From Micromonospora sp. 15K316 (GTDB lineage: Bacteria > Actinomycetota > Actinomycetes > Mycobacteriales > Micromonosporaceae), in the NCBI RefSeq assembly GCF_004348525.1, contig NZ_SMKG01000010.1, forward strand, positions 1 to 64,000: a DNA stretch of 64,000 nucleotides. The letters run 5' to 3'. Every line of letters starts with the position of its first letter. Position 1 is the first letter of the stretch. A model generated the notes under the pieces. The model did not search any database, was not told the DNA's origin, and saw only the letters and a list, made by a program, of their open reading frames with translations. A program made the translations under genes and the position numbers. Shown here one piece after another: positions 51,567-59,575 of the stretch.

Positions 51567-52397
51567 TCATGACCCCTGCGGCGCGGTGTCGGTCATGCCG
51601 CGGACGATGATCACCGGTGAGGGCGCGTGGTAGAGCAGCGCCTGCGCCACCGCGCCGAGCATGCCCCGGCCGGGCTCGTCGCCGCGCGGCGCGACCATCG
51701 TCACCTGCGCCGAGCGGGACTGCTCGACGAGTACGGTCTCCGGGGCGCCGCGGACGGTGTGGCATTCGACGGGCACGTCGCGGTGCCGGCCGGCATACCG
51801 GTCGACGGCCTCGGTGAGCTGCCGGGAGATCTCCTCGTCCTGCTCGTCGGGTTCCACCACCCGGATGGCCAGCAGCCGGCTGCCGCGCCGCTTCGTGCAC
51901 TCGAACGCCCACTCCAGGGCCTCGTGCGAGCTGGGTGAGCCGTTCACCCCGATCAGTACGGGTCCCTGCGGCGGCGGTTCGCGGCGGGTCACCAGCACCG
52001 GGCAGCTGGCCTGGGCGGCGAGTTGTACGGCGGGCGCGTCGGACGGTACGCAGTCGTCGCAGGTGCCCATGCCGCCGTCGCCGACGACGAGGAGGAACGC
52101 CCGCTGGGAGCGGCGCAGCAGGATGGGAACCCGGGGCCCCTCGACGATCTCGCCGGTGACCGTGAGCTCCGGTTCGACGTCGCGGGCCAGGTCGTTGGCG
52201 CGGGCGAGCAGATCCTCGGCCTCGTCGCGTGGCGCGGCCACGGTCTCCGCCTCGAACGCGGAACGCCAGTCGAAGGCGTGCACCAGGTGCAGGGGCCGGC
52301 CGTGCGCGACGGCTTCCTCGGCGGCGAGCCGCACCATCGCGAGGTTGCGCTCCGAGCCGAGGCCGACCAGCACGGGCCGTTCGGTGGCTGCGGTCAT
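51567..52397 (-). CDS. Universal stress protein, tandem USP domains (degenerate ATP loops)
   Basis: 276 residues with two UspA domains ([19 protein letters not shown] at the start; [20 protein letters not shown] near residue 145). Unlike the copy at 48.2 kb, the glycine loops are altered ([19 protein letters not shown] in domain 1; [21 protein letters not shown] in domain 2), so ATP binding by domain 1 is doubtful. It lies 106 bp upstream of the phosphoketolase gene on the same strand and probably belongs to the same stress regulon. The ATG is preceded by a strong GGAGGTGAT site. Confidence 0.9.
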   Translation of the reverse strand: MTAATERPVLVGLGSERNLAMVRLAAEEAVAHGRPLHLVHAFDWRSAFEAETVAAPRDEAEDLLARANDLARDVEPELTVTGEIVEGPRVPILLRRSQRAFLLVVGDGGMGTCDDCVPSDAPAVQLAAQASCPVLVTRREPPPQGPVLIGVNGSPSSHEALEWAFECTKRRGSRLLAIRVVEPDEQDEEISRQLTEAVDRYAGRHRDVPVECHTVRGAPETVLVEQSRSAQVTMVAPRGDEPGRGMLGAVAQALLYHAPSPVIIVRGMTDTAPQGS

Positions 52398-52496
52398 CGG
52401 ACATCACCTCCCGGGCGTCGCGCCCGGCACGACCACGCTCCCTCGCCCCGAGGGTAGTCGCGTGACGGTGGGTGGCGGGTCGGTTCGCGGCCGGAA

Positions 52497-52541
52497 TGTC
52501 AACATGGGTTGACAGGCTCCCGTCGTCAACGTACGTTGACA
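52497..52541 (+). promoter_or_regulatory. Leaderless promoter with twin palindromic operators
   Basis: Two copies of an inverted repeat occur 27 bp apart: TGTCAAC-N4-GTTGACA (52497-52514) and CGTCAAC-GTAC-GTTGACA (52524-52541). The -35 TTGACA (52509-52514) is inside the first. With a 17-bp spacer the -10-like TACGTT (52532-52537) is inside the second, and the predicted start coincides with the ATG at 52544. The layout implies autorepression by the HTH protein encoded directly downstream. Confidence 0.7.
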
Positions 52542-52543
52542 GC

Positions 52544-52780
52544 ATGACTCAGGCGACGGAACTCGCGGCGGCCGCCGGCAGCCCCGACCCCCGGGTCGGG
52601 CTGCGTGCCGTCCGCGCGCTGCGCCGGCTGCTCGAGCGGCTGGAAGTGGTCCAGGTCGACAACGCCCGCCGACAGGGCTGGTCCTGGCAGGAGATCGCCG
52701 ACGCGCTCGAGGTCAGCCGGCAGGCGGTCCACAAGAAGCACGCCGGACGACCGGCGGTCCCCACCTCCTGGGAGGCGTGA
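52544..52780 (+). CDS. Small HTH regulator
   Basis: 78 residues. An amphipathic helix with a leucine-rich pattern (VGLRAVRALRRLLERLEVVQ), possibly a dimer interface, precedes a compact HTH at residues 46-68 (GWSWQEIADALEVSRQAVHKKHA). I chose the ATG at 52544 because it coincides with the predicted transcription start; the upstream reading from 52472 runs through the operators. It overlaps the ClpC N-domain gene by one base (TGATG). Short HTH proteins coupled to Clp N-domain proteins recur in actinobacteria and may control heat or protein-quality responses. The likely targets are the two palindromes in its own promoter. Confidence 0.82.
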   Translation: MTQATELAAAAGSPDPRVGLRAVRALRRLLERLEVVQVDNARRQGWSWQEIADALEVSRQAVHKKHAGRPAVPTSWEA

Positions 52781-53358
52781 TGTTCGAACGGTTCACCGAC
52801 CGCGCCCGCGACATCGTCCGCCGGGCGCTTGACGAGGCCCGAGCCGAGGGGCAACGGCCGGTCGGGACCGAGCACCTGCTGCTCGCCCTGCTCGCCGACG
52901 AGGCGAGCCTCGCCAGCCGGGTGCTCACCGAGGTCGGCGTCGACGCCGACGACCTGCGGGCCCGCATCCGCCGGCACGTCGAGACCGGTGGCGTCGGCCT
53001 CGGCGACGCCGACGCGGCGGCGCTGCGCGAGATCGGCATCGACCTGGCCGCCATCGTGGCCCGCGTCGAGGAGACGTTCGGCCCCGACGCGCTGCGCGAG
53101 GCGGCACCGGAGCCGCGCCGCCGCTGGCGCCGGCGCCGCTACGCCGGCGGTCCGTTCTCACCCCGGTCGAAGAAGGTCCTGGAGCTGTCGCTGCGGGAGG
53201 CGATCCGGCTGCGGCACCACCACATCGGCAGCGAACACATCCTGCTCGGTCTGCTCCGCGAGGGCCACGGCCTGGCGGCGCTGGTGCTCACCGAGGCCGG
53301 CGCCGACCTCGACGACCTGCGTCGCCGGGTGGAACAGGCGCTGCGTACGGCCGCCTGA
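52780..53358 (+). CDS. Clp N-terminal (R) domain protein
   Basis: 192 residues carrying two Clp R repeats, MFERFTDRARDIVRRALDEAR (1-21) and GTEHLLLALLADE, then FSPRSKKVLELSLREAIRL and GSEHILLGLLREG, separated by an Arg-rich linker. This is the substrate/adaptor-binding module of ClpC/ClpA without any ATPase domain. It could act as a stand-alone adaptor or decoy for ClpC, or as a partner of the HTH protein to which it is translationally coupled. GGGAGG lies just before the ATG. Confidence 0.88.
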   Translation: MFERFTDRARDIVRRALDEARAEGQRPVGTEHLLLALLADEASLASRVLTEVGVDADDLRARIRRHVETGGVGLGDADAAALREIGIDLAAIVARVEETFGPDALREAAPEPRRRWRRRRYAGGPFSPRSKKVLELSLREAIRLRHHHIGSEHILLGLLREGHGLAALVLTEAGADLDDLRRRVEQALRTAA

Positions 53359-53531
53359 ACGGCGTCCCGGACGGTCGCCCCGCGGCTACGAACCTCGGGG
53401 CGGCCGAGCCGACCGGCGAACGGGTCCGCCGCCCGGGCGAGGCGCACGCCGTCGCAAACCTCTCTGTGGCGCTTACGACCCCGACCCCGGCACGGCTCGC
53501 TGAACGACGCCGGTTGCTGCACACTGACGCC

Positions 53532-54536
53532 GTGAATGGTGGACGGCGTGCGCGGCCCGCGCGTGACGACGGCGGGCTGCGCTCCGCCGTCGTGGTCAAC
53601 CCGGTCAAGGTGGCCGATCTGGAGCGGCTGCGTCGCACCGTGACCGACGCCCTCGCCGCCGCCGGCTGGCCCGAACCGCTGTGGTACGAGACCACCGTCG
53701 AGGACCCGGGCCGGGGCCAGACCGAGGCGGCCGTCGACGCCGGTGTCGACGTGGTCTTCGCCTGCGGCGGCGACGGCACCGTCATGTCCTGCGTGAGCGC
53801 GCTGGTCGGTACCGACGTGGCGCTCGCCGTGCTGCCCCAGGGCACCGGCAACCTCCTCGCCGCCAACCTCGGGCTCTCCACCGACCTGGCCGCCGGGCTG
53901 GAGGTGGCCGTCGAGCGCGGCCGCCGGCTGCTCGACGTGGGCGAGGTCGACGGGCGCTACTTCACCGTCATGGCGGGCATGGGTTTCGATGCCCAGATGC
54001 TCGCCGCCACCAGCGAGGCGACCAAGGCGCGGATCGGCTGGCCCGCGTACGTCGTGGGGGCCGCACGGCACCTTCGGGACCGCCCGATGCGGGTGTCGAT
54101 CCGGGTCGACGACCGGCCCCCCGTGCGCCGGCGCGCCCGCTCGGTGCTGGTCGCCAACGTCGGGCGGCTGCAGGGCGGCATCCGGCTGCTCACCGAGGCC
54201 GAACCGGACGACGGCTGGCTCGACGTCGCCGTGCTCACCCCGCGTTCCCTGCGGGACTGGCTCTCCCTCGGCTGGGCGGTGATCCGCCGCCGGGGACGGG
54301 TGCCGAGGATGGAGGTGTTCCGCGGCCGCCGGGTGCTGGTCACCGCCAGCCGCGCCCAGCCCCGGGAGCTCGACGGTGACCTCATCGCCCCCGGCCGGCG
54401 GCTGCGCGCGGTGATCCGGCCGAAGTCGCTCTGGTTGTGCGTGCCGCAGCCCGAACGGGCGCGGGACCTCGCCGTCGACGTGGACCGCGCCGCCGAGCGG
54501 GGTGAGGAGCTGGTCGAGGAGGCGCGTCGTGAGTAG
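53532..54536 (+). CDS. Diacylglycerol/lipid kinase family protein
   Basis: 334 residues of the DagK/YegS fold. The signature CGGDGTVMSCVSAL (about 77-90) and LPQGTGNLLAANLGL (about 102-116) form the ATP site, and the second domain has the typical MAGMGFDAQML and a C-terminal QPRELDGDLI strand. It phosphorylates diacylglycerol or a related lipid at the membrane. The GTG at 53532 is preferred over the upstream reading from 53466, which lacks conserved sequence. It overlaps the start of the YihY gene by 8 bp and heads a four-gene membrane-lipid cluster. Confidence 0.87.
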   Translation: MNGGRRARPARDDGGLRSAVVVNPVKVADLERLRRTVTDALAAAGWPEPLWYETTVEDPGRGQTEAAVDAGVDVVFACGGDGTVMSCVSALVGTDVALAVLPQGTGNLLAANLGLSTDLAAGLEVAVERGRRLLDVGEVDGRYFTVMAGMGFDAQMLAATSEATKARIGWPAYVVGAARHLRDRPMRVSIRVDDRPPVRRRARSVLVANVGRLQGGIRLLTEAEPDDGWLDVAVLTPRSLRDWLSLGWAVIRRRGRVPRMEVFRGRRVLVTASRAQPRELDGDLIAPGRRLRAVIRPKSLWLCVPQPERARDLAVDVDRAAERGEELVEEARRE

Positions 54537-55572
54537 TACCCGCATCGTGCCGGAGACCCGCCTCATGGCCGACGAGGAGCTCTCCGCCGACGACGCCTGG
54601 CACACCCTGCGCCGGCAGGGCGGCTGGCACCTGCTGCGGGACGCGTTCATCCGGTTCCGCTACGGCGACGGGTTCAGCCACTCCCGCGCCTTCGCGCTCC
54701 AACTCTGCCTCGCCGTGGTGCCGTTCCTGATCGCGCTCACCGGCCTGATCAGCGAGCTCGGCGTGGAGGAGGGCGGGCGGGTGGTCGCCGACACCGTACT
54801 GGCGGTCACCCCCGGGGCGAGCGAGCCGGTCGTGGCCGAGCTGCTCGGCGAGGGGGAGAGCACCGAGCGCGCCGGCGAACTGGCGCTCACCCTCGGCCTG
54901 CTCACCGGGCTGGTGTCGCTCACCACCACCATGGCGCAGATCGAGCGCGGCGCGAACCGGATCTACGGCGTGGAGCGGGACCGGCCCGCCCTGCGGAAGT
55001 ACCTGCGGGCCGCCGTCCTCGCGGTCACCGCCGGCGTCCCGGCGCTGACCGGGTTCCTGATCCTGGTGGGCGGCGGCCCGATGGGCGACTCCGTGCAGCG
55101 GCACTACGCCTGGGGCGTGTGGGTGCACGGCGCCTGGGCGGTGATCCGCTGGCCGCTCAGCCTGGCGCTGACCGTGCTCGCGGTGGCCGTGCTCTTCCGC
55201 CACGCGCCCCGGCGCCGGCAACCCGGGCTCTCCTGGCTCTTCTTCGGCGCCGGCATCGCGACCGCGCTCTGGTGGCTGACCAGCCTGCTGCTGGCCGCGT
55301 ACGTCAACTTCAGCGACGCGTTCGGCCAGACGTACGGCGCGTTGACGGGGATGATGGCGCTGCTGCTCTGGGCCAACCTCACCGGTGTGGCGCTCTTCGG
55401 CGGGCTCGCGTTCGCCGCGCAGCTGGAGGCGCTGCGCATCGGTGTGCGGGAGCCGGCCGAGCCGGACCTGTGGGAGCCGGAGACGGTCCGCGCGGAGACG
55501 CTCGACCCGCTGGAGCTGCCCGCCCCACCCCGGCCACCGGCGCCCCGCCGCACGCGCGACAGTGCGGTGTAG
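54529..55572 (+). CDS. YihY/BrkB-family inner membrane protein
   Basis: 347 residues with about six transmembrane helices. It carries the family's signature start (FRYGDGFSHSRAFALQLCLAVVPFLIALTGL, as consecutive landmarks), LVSLTTTMAQIERGANRIYGVER and the C-terminal TYGALTGMMALLLWANLTGVALFGG. The function of YihY proteins is unsettled; lipid transport has been suggested for related families. It starts at GTG with GAGGAGG upstream, inside the end of the kinase gene. A Pro/Arg-rich cytosolic tail closes the protein. Confidence 0.9.
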   Translation: MSSTRIVPETRLMADEELSADDAWHTLRRQGGWHLLRDAFIRFRYGDGFSHSRAFALQLCLAVVPFLIALTGLISELGVEEGGRVVADTVLAVTPGASEPVVAELLGEGESTERAGELALTLGLLTGLVSLTTTMAQIERGANRIYGVERDRPALRKYLRAAVLAVTAGVPALTGFLILVGGGPMGDSVQRHYAWGVWVHGAWAVIRWPLSLALTVLAVAVLFRHAPRRRQPGLSWLFFGAGIATALWWLTSLLLAAYVNFSDAFGQTYGALTGMMALLLWANLTGVALFGGLAFAAQLEALRIGVREPAEPDLWEPETVRAETLDPLELPAPPRPPAPRRTRDSAV

Positions 55573-55626
55573 CCGCCGAGCGAACCGGGTAAAGCCGCCT
55601 CGCCAGGGAGACCAGGGAGGTGCGGG

Positions 55627-57117
55627 GTGACCGCGGTCAGAGAGGCGGTGCGGCGACCTATCGGGCATTTCGCCGAGCGGAGCGTCGCCGGGCTGGCGGT
55701 GATCACCGGCGCCGGCGCCGCGTTCGGCCTGCTGCTCATGCTGGTCCGGTTCCGGTGGGGCCCGATGTACACCGCCGACCGCGCGGTGGCGGAGTGGTTC
55801 AACGACCTCGTCGCGCCGCACGGCCCCGTGGTGACCGTGCTCCAGGCGGTCACCGACCTCGGTGGACGGCCGGTCCTGATCTGGCTGGTCACCATCGCCG
55901 TGGTGGGGCTGCTCATCCGCCGCCAACCCCGGCTGGCCGTCTACCTGATCGTCACCGGGGTGGGCGGGCTGATCCTCGACCCGTCGCTGAAGACGCTGGT
56001 CGGCCGGCTCCGGCCGATCGTCGACGTGCCGGTCGCCAGCGCACCCGGCAACAGCTTCCCCAGCGGCCACGCCCTGGGATCGTTCGTCGCGTACGGGGCG
56101 CTGCTGCTGGTCTTCCTCCCGGCGCTGGCACCGCGCTGGCGTAAACCGGCGATCGCCCTTGTCGCCGCGCTGGTGGCCGTCATCGGGCTGACCCGCATCG
56201 CGCTGGGCGTGCACTTCGTCTCCGACGTGCTCGCCGGGTGGCTGCTCGGCGCCGCCTGGCTCGGTGTCACCGCGTACGCCTTCCGGCTGTGGCGGCGCGA
56301 GCGCGGCCGACCGGCGCCGCCGCTGGCGGAGGGGCTGGAGCCCGAGGCGGGGCACGACATCGCCGCCGCCCCGGCCGAGGAGCACGTGCTGGAGCACCCG
56401 CGCTCCGCGGTCGCCGAGCTTCTCGTCGGGTGGGTGCTGGTCTTCGGCGCGCTCTACGGCTTCGGCATGTACGTCAGCCACCACGCCGGCGGGACGTTCC
56501 TGGCCAGCCTCGACAGCGAGGTGCCGCGCTGGTTCGCGGAGCGGCACACCCCGGCCCTGACCGAGCTGAGCTGGTGGTGGAGCAAGTTCGGCGACACCCA
56601 CGCGATCCTGCTCGTCTCGCTGGTGTTCTGCCCGCTGGTTCTGGCCGTGTGGCGGCGGTGGCGGCCCGTGCTCTTCGTGGCGCTGGCCATGTTCGGCGAG
56701 CTGAGCCTCTTCCTCACGAGCGCCCACGCGGTCGACCGGCCGCGCCCGCCGGTGGAGAACCTGGACGGGCCGATGCCCACGTCGTCGTTCCCGTCCGGTC
56801 ACATCGCCGCGACGATCTGCCTCTACACGGCGATCGCCGTACTGGTCATGGCCCGCACCGACAGGTGGTGGCGCTGGCTGACCGTGCTGCTCGCCGTGCT
56901 GATGCCGCTCGGCGTGGCCACCTCCCGGATCTACCGGGGCATGCACCACCCCACCGACTTCATGGGCGCGATCCTGCTCGGCGCGCTCTGGATCGGCCTG
57001 CTGTACTGGGTCGTCCGGCCCAACGCCGACGTGCACGCGGGCAACCGGCCGAGCATCGAGTCGGAGGACGGGCACACCCTCGACGACGAGCTGGTCCGGG
57101 CCACCCGAACGGAGTGA
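55627..57117 (+). CDS. PAP2-superfamily phosphatase with two PAP2 domains
   Basis: 496 residues with two membrane phosphatase halves. The first (about 20-215) has the full triad of motifs: KTLVGRLRP (K122, R129), SFPSGHALGS (145-148) and TRIALGVHFVSD (R190, H196, D200). The second (about 260-470) has DRPRP, SSFPSGHIAATI and TSRIYRGMHHPTDFMG, but the lysine of the first motif is missing. Likely substrates are phosphatidate or undecaprenyl diphosphate on the outer membrane face. The GTG start has GGGAGG upstream. It sits between YihY and the EEP gene, 3 bp from the latter. Confidence 0.9.
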   Translation: MTAVREAVRRPIGHFAERSVAGLAVITGAGAAFGLLLMLVRFRWGPMYTADRAVAEWFNDLVAPHGPVVTVLQAVTDLGGRPVLIWLVTIAVVGLLIRRQPRLAVYLIVTGVGGLILDPSLKTLVGRLRPIVDVPVASAPGNSFPSGHALGSFVAYGALLLVFLPALAPRWRKPAIALVAALVAVIGLTRIALGVHFVSDVLAGWLLGAAWLGVTAYAFRLWRRERGRPAPPLAEGLEPEAGHDIAAAPAEEHVLEHPRSAVAELLVGWVLVFGALYGFGMYVSHHAGGTFLASLDSEVPRWFAERHTPALTELSWWWSKFGDTHAILLVSLVFCPLVLAVWRRWRPVLFVALAMFGELSLFLTSAHAVDRPRPPVENLDGPMPTSSFPSGHIAATICLYTAIAVLVMARTDRWWRWLTVLLAVLMPLGVATSRIYRGMHHPTDFMGAILLGALWIGLLYWVVRPNADVHAGNRPSIESEDGHTLDDELVRATRTE

Positions 57118-57120
57118 ATC

Positions 57121-57918
57121 GTGCTGCGCGTGATGACCTGGAACATCCGTACCGGTGGTCGCGACGGCGACGGCGCCGACCGACGGGACGAGATCGTCGA
57201 GCTGATCGACGCGCAGCGGCCGGACGTGCTGCTCCTGCAGGAGCTTCGCGGCTTCGACGACCGGATGCTGGCCGGGTTCGCCGCGCGGCTGGGCCTGCGC
57301 CCGTACCGGTCGGCGAGTTGCCTGGGACAGCCGGTGGCGGTGCTCGTCCGCCCACCGCTGCGTACGCTCGCGGCGGCTCCGCTGCGCCGGCCGTTCCACC
57401 ATGCGGCGGGCCGGGTGGTGCTGGCCACCGACGCGGGGCCGCTCACCGTGCTCGGCGCGCACCTTGCCCCGTACTCGGGCGGGTGGCGGCGGGTCGAGGT
57501 GGACTGGCTGGTACGCGCCGTGCGGCGGGCGCCGGGCGAGCTGACCGTGGTCGGTGGCGACCTGAACGCGCTGGACCCGGCGACGGACCACACCGCGCAG
57601 TTGAGCCGGCTCCAGCCGAAGTACCGCCGCCGGCACCTGCGCCGCGACGGGCGCACGGTGGACACCCGGGCGGTGGGGGTGCTGCTCGACGCGGGCCTGG
57701 TCGACCTGCAACGTTGCGTGGGCGGGCCGGACGGGGGGCACACCGTGCCGACCTGGCACGGCGGGGCGGAGTTCGTCGGGATGCGGCTGGACTACCTGCT
57801 CGGCTCCCCGGCGCTGGCCGCTCGGGCGCGGGACGTCCGGGTGGTCCGCGGCGGCACCGCGGACCGCGCGTCGGACCACTACCCGCTGCTGGCCGACCTG
57901 GCGCTGGACCCGGCCTGA
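57121..57918 (+). CDS. Endonuclease/exonuclease/phosphatase family protein
   Basis: 265 residues of the EEP fold (DNase I, sphingomyelinase and inositol phosphatase superfamily). Catalytic landmarks are RVMTWNIRTGG (Asn), LLQELRGFDD (Glu), VVGGDLNALDP (Asp, Asn) and the C-terminal RASDHYPLLADL (Asp, His). There is no signal peptide or membrane helix. Clustering with lipid enzymes suggests a phosphodiesterase acting on a lipid head group, but a nuclease is equally compatible. The GTG lies 3 bp after the PAP2 stop with GGAG upstream, so the genes are co-transcribed. Confidence 0.88.
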   Translation: MLRVMTWNIRTGGRDGDGADRRDEIVELIDAQRPDVLLLQELRGFDDRMLAGFAARLGLRPYRSASCLGQPVAVLVRPPLRTLAAAPLRRPFHHAAGRVVLATDAGPLTVLGAHLAPYSGGWRRVEVDWLVRAVRRAPGELTVVGGDLNALDPATDHTAQLSRLQPKYRRRHLRRDGRTVDTRAVGVLLDAGLVDLQRCVGGPDGGHTVPTWHGGAEFVGMRLDYLLGSPALAARARDVRVVRGGTADRASDHYPLLADLALDPA

Positions 57919-58039
57919 CCGGCGGCTGAGGCCGGGTGGTCCACGGGCCGAGCCGCCGGCGACTCCCGGTGGCGGCCGCCCGGGGCCGGCCTGCCGTCGA
58001 CGGGTGATCTCCCCTGGGCTCCGGCGACCGTGATGGCGC

Positions 58040-58159
58040 TCAGAACACCAGGTTGACCAGGACGGTGAGCACCACCGAGGCGAGCACCGAGAAGAGGATC
58101 ATCAGTAGGCAGCCGAGGCCGCCACCTAGCGGGCGGACCTCCACGTTGCCGATTCGCAT
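58040..58159 (-). CDS. 39-residue single-pass membrane protein
   Basis: A very small ORF: MRIGNVEVRPLGGGLGCLL, then a hydrophobic helix ILFSVLASVVLTVLVNLVF ending at the stop. The ATG has GGGAG six bases upstream and codon use is actinobacterial. It lies 22 bp downstream of the LLM oxidoreductase stop on the same strand, so it may be co-transcribed. Function unknown; a small membrane regulator is possible. Confidence 0.7.
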   Translation of the reverse strand: MRIGNVEVRPLGGGLGCLLMILFSVLASVVLTVLVNLVF

Positions 58160-58181
58160 CGAACTCCCTCCGTCGACCGGT

Positions 58182-59144
58182 TCACAGCTCTCGCAGGCGG
58201 GGCAGGAGCTGTTCCTGAGCCCAGTCCAGGAACATCGGCTGGCGGTCGGCGCCCACCTGCAGGAGCGCCACGTGGGTGAAGCCGGCTTCGACGAAGGCCC
58301 GGAACGCCTCGACGTGCCGGTCGACGTCCGGACCGCAGGTGATGCCCCGCGCCACGTCCTCCTCGCGGACGAACTGGGTGGCGGCGGCGAACGACCCCGG
58401 GTTGGGCAGGTCGGGCATCACCCGCCAACCGAGGCCGAACCAGCGGAACTGCTCGTGCGCGATCCTGCGGCACTCGGCCTCGTCCGGGCCGTAGCAGATC
58501 GCCAGCTGGCCGTAACGGTTGCGGTCGCCGCCGCCCGCGTCCTCGTAGAGCTGGATGATCTGCGGGTCGGGTTCGGTGGCGATGAGGCCGTCGCCGTACT
58601 CGGCGGCGAGGCTGGCCGACTGCGGACCGGAGGCGGCGACCGCCATCCGCACCGGGGTCTCCGGGCGGTCCCAGACGTAGGCGTCGGGCACGTCGAAGTG
58701 GTTGCCGGAGAAGGTCAGCGTCTCGCCGTTGAGCAACGGGCGGATGATCTGCAGCGCCTCCTCGAACATCTCGTGCCGCTGCTGCACGTGCGGCCACTCG
58801 CCCGCCACGTGCTCGTTGAGGTTCTCGCCCGCGCCGAGGCCGAGGGTGAACCGGCCGTCCGAGAGCAGCCCGACGGTGCTGGCCTTCTGGGCCACCACGG
58901 CCGGGTGGTAGCGGCGGATCGGGCAGGTGACGAACGACATCAGTTCGGCCCGGCTGGTGGCGTGCGCCACCGCGCCCAGCACCGACCAGGCGTACGGGGA
59001 GTGGCCCTGCGAGTCCAGCCAGGGGTAGTAGTGGTCGGAGATCACCAACTGGTCGAACCCGGCCGCCTCCGCCCGCACCGCGTGGTCGACCAGCTCCTTC
59101 GGCCCGGACTGCTCGCACAAGAGGGTGTAGCCCACGCTGACCAT
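58182..59144 (-). CDS. LLM-class F420-dependent oxidoreductase
   Basis: 320 residues of the luciferase-like TIM-barrel family, close to the TIGR03557/G6PDH-like F420 group. Landmarks: GYTLLCEQSGPKELVDHAVRAEAAGFD, ISDHYYPWLDSQGHSPYAW (cofactor/proton-transfer region), TCPIRRYHPAVVAQKASTVG and FTLGLGAGENLNEHVAG. It should transfer hydride between coenzyme F420 and an unknown organic substrate; FMN use cannot be excluded. It starts with ATG preceded by GGAGAG. Confidence 0.9.
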   Translation of the reverse strand: MVSVGYTLLCEQSGPKELVDHAVRAEAAGFDQLVISDHYYPWLDSQGHSPYAWSVLGAVAHATSRAELMSFVTCPIRRYHPAVVAQKASTVGLLSDGRFTLGLGAGENLNEHVAGEWPHVQQRHEMFEEALQIIRPLLNGETLTFSGNHFDVPDAYVWDRPETPVRMAVAASGPQSASLAAEYGDGLIATEPDPQIIQLYEDAGGGDRNRYGQLAICYGPDEAECRRIAHEQFRWFGLGWRVMPDLPNPGSFAAATQFVREEDVARGITCGPDVDRHVEAFRAFVEAGFTHVALLQVGADRQPMFLDWAQEQLLPRLREL

Positions 59145-59243
59145 GTGGTATCTCTCCTTCCCCGCCGGCGGATCATCCCCGGATACCCGGTCGGGCCGAG
59201 ATCAACCCTGCCGAGCCGGTTGCGACGAATCGCCGGTCGGGGG

Positions 59244-59564
59244 TCAGTGCGCGCCGTTCAGGTTCACGATGACCACGCCCGCGATGATCAACCCGATGCC
59301 GAGGAGCTTCACCGCGCCGACCGGTTCACCGAGGAAGACCGCGCCGATCGCCACGATCGTCGCGGTCCCCAACCCCGACCAGAGGGCGTACGCGACGCCG
59401 ACCGGGATCTGCTTCACCGCCTGCGACAGCAGCACGAACGCCAGCCCGTAGCCGCCGAGACACGCCAGGGTCGGCCAGAGCCGGGTGAACCCCGCGGTGG
59501 CCTTGAGCAGGCTGGTGGCCATCACCTCGGCCGCGATCGCGATGCCCAGCAGGACGTACGCCAT
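59244..59564 (-). CDS. SMR-family multidrug exporter (QacE/EmrE-like)
   Basis: 106 residues, four transmembrane helices. The essential glutamate is in the first helix (AYVLLGIAIAAEVMATSLLK, E13), with PVGVAYALWSGLGT in helix 3 and GVVIVNL in helix 4. It works as a dimer exchanging protons for cationic compounds or guanidinium. The ATG at 59564 has GAGG seven bases upstream. It lies 11 bp after the sigma factor gene and is likely co-transcribed with it. Confidence 0.93.
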   Translation of the reverse strand: MAYVLLGIAIAAEVMATSLLKATAGFTRLWPTLACLGGYGLAFVLLSQAVKQIPVGVAYALWSGLGTATIVAIGAVFLGEPVGAVKLLGIGLIIAGVVIVNLNGAH

Positions 59565-59575
59565 GTCGTACCTCG

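Noticed and set aside
57919-58039. Possible RNA element between the EEP gene and the small membrane gene
   Set aside because: The short GC-rich inverted repeats here are imperfect and not above what this base composition gives by chance.
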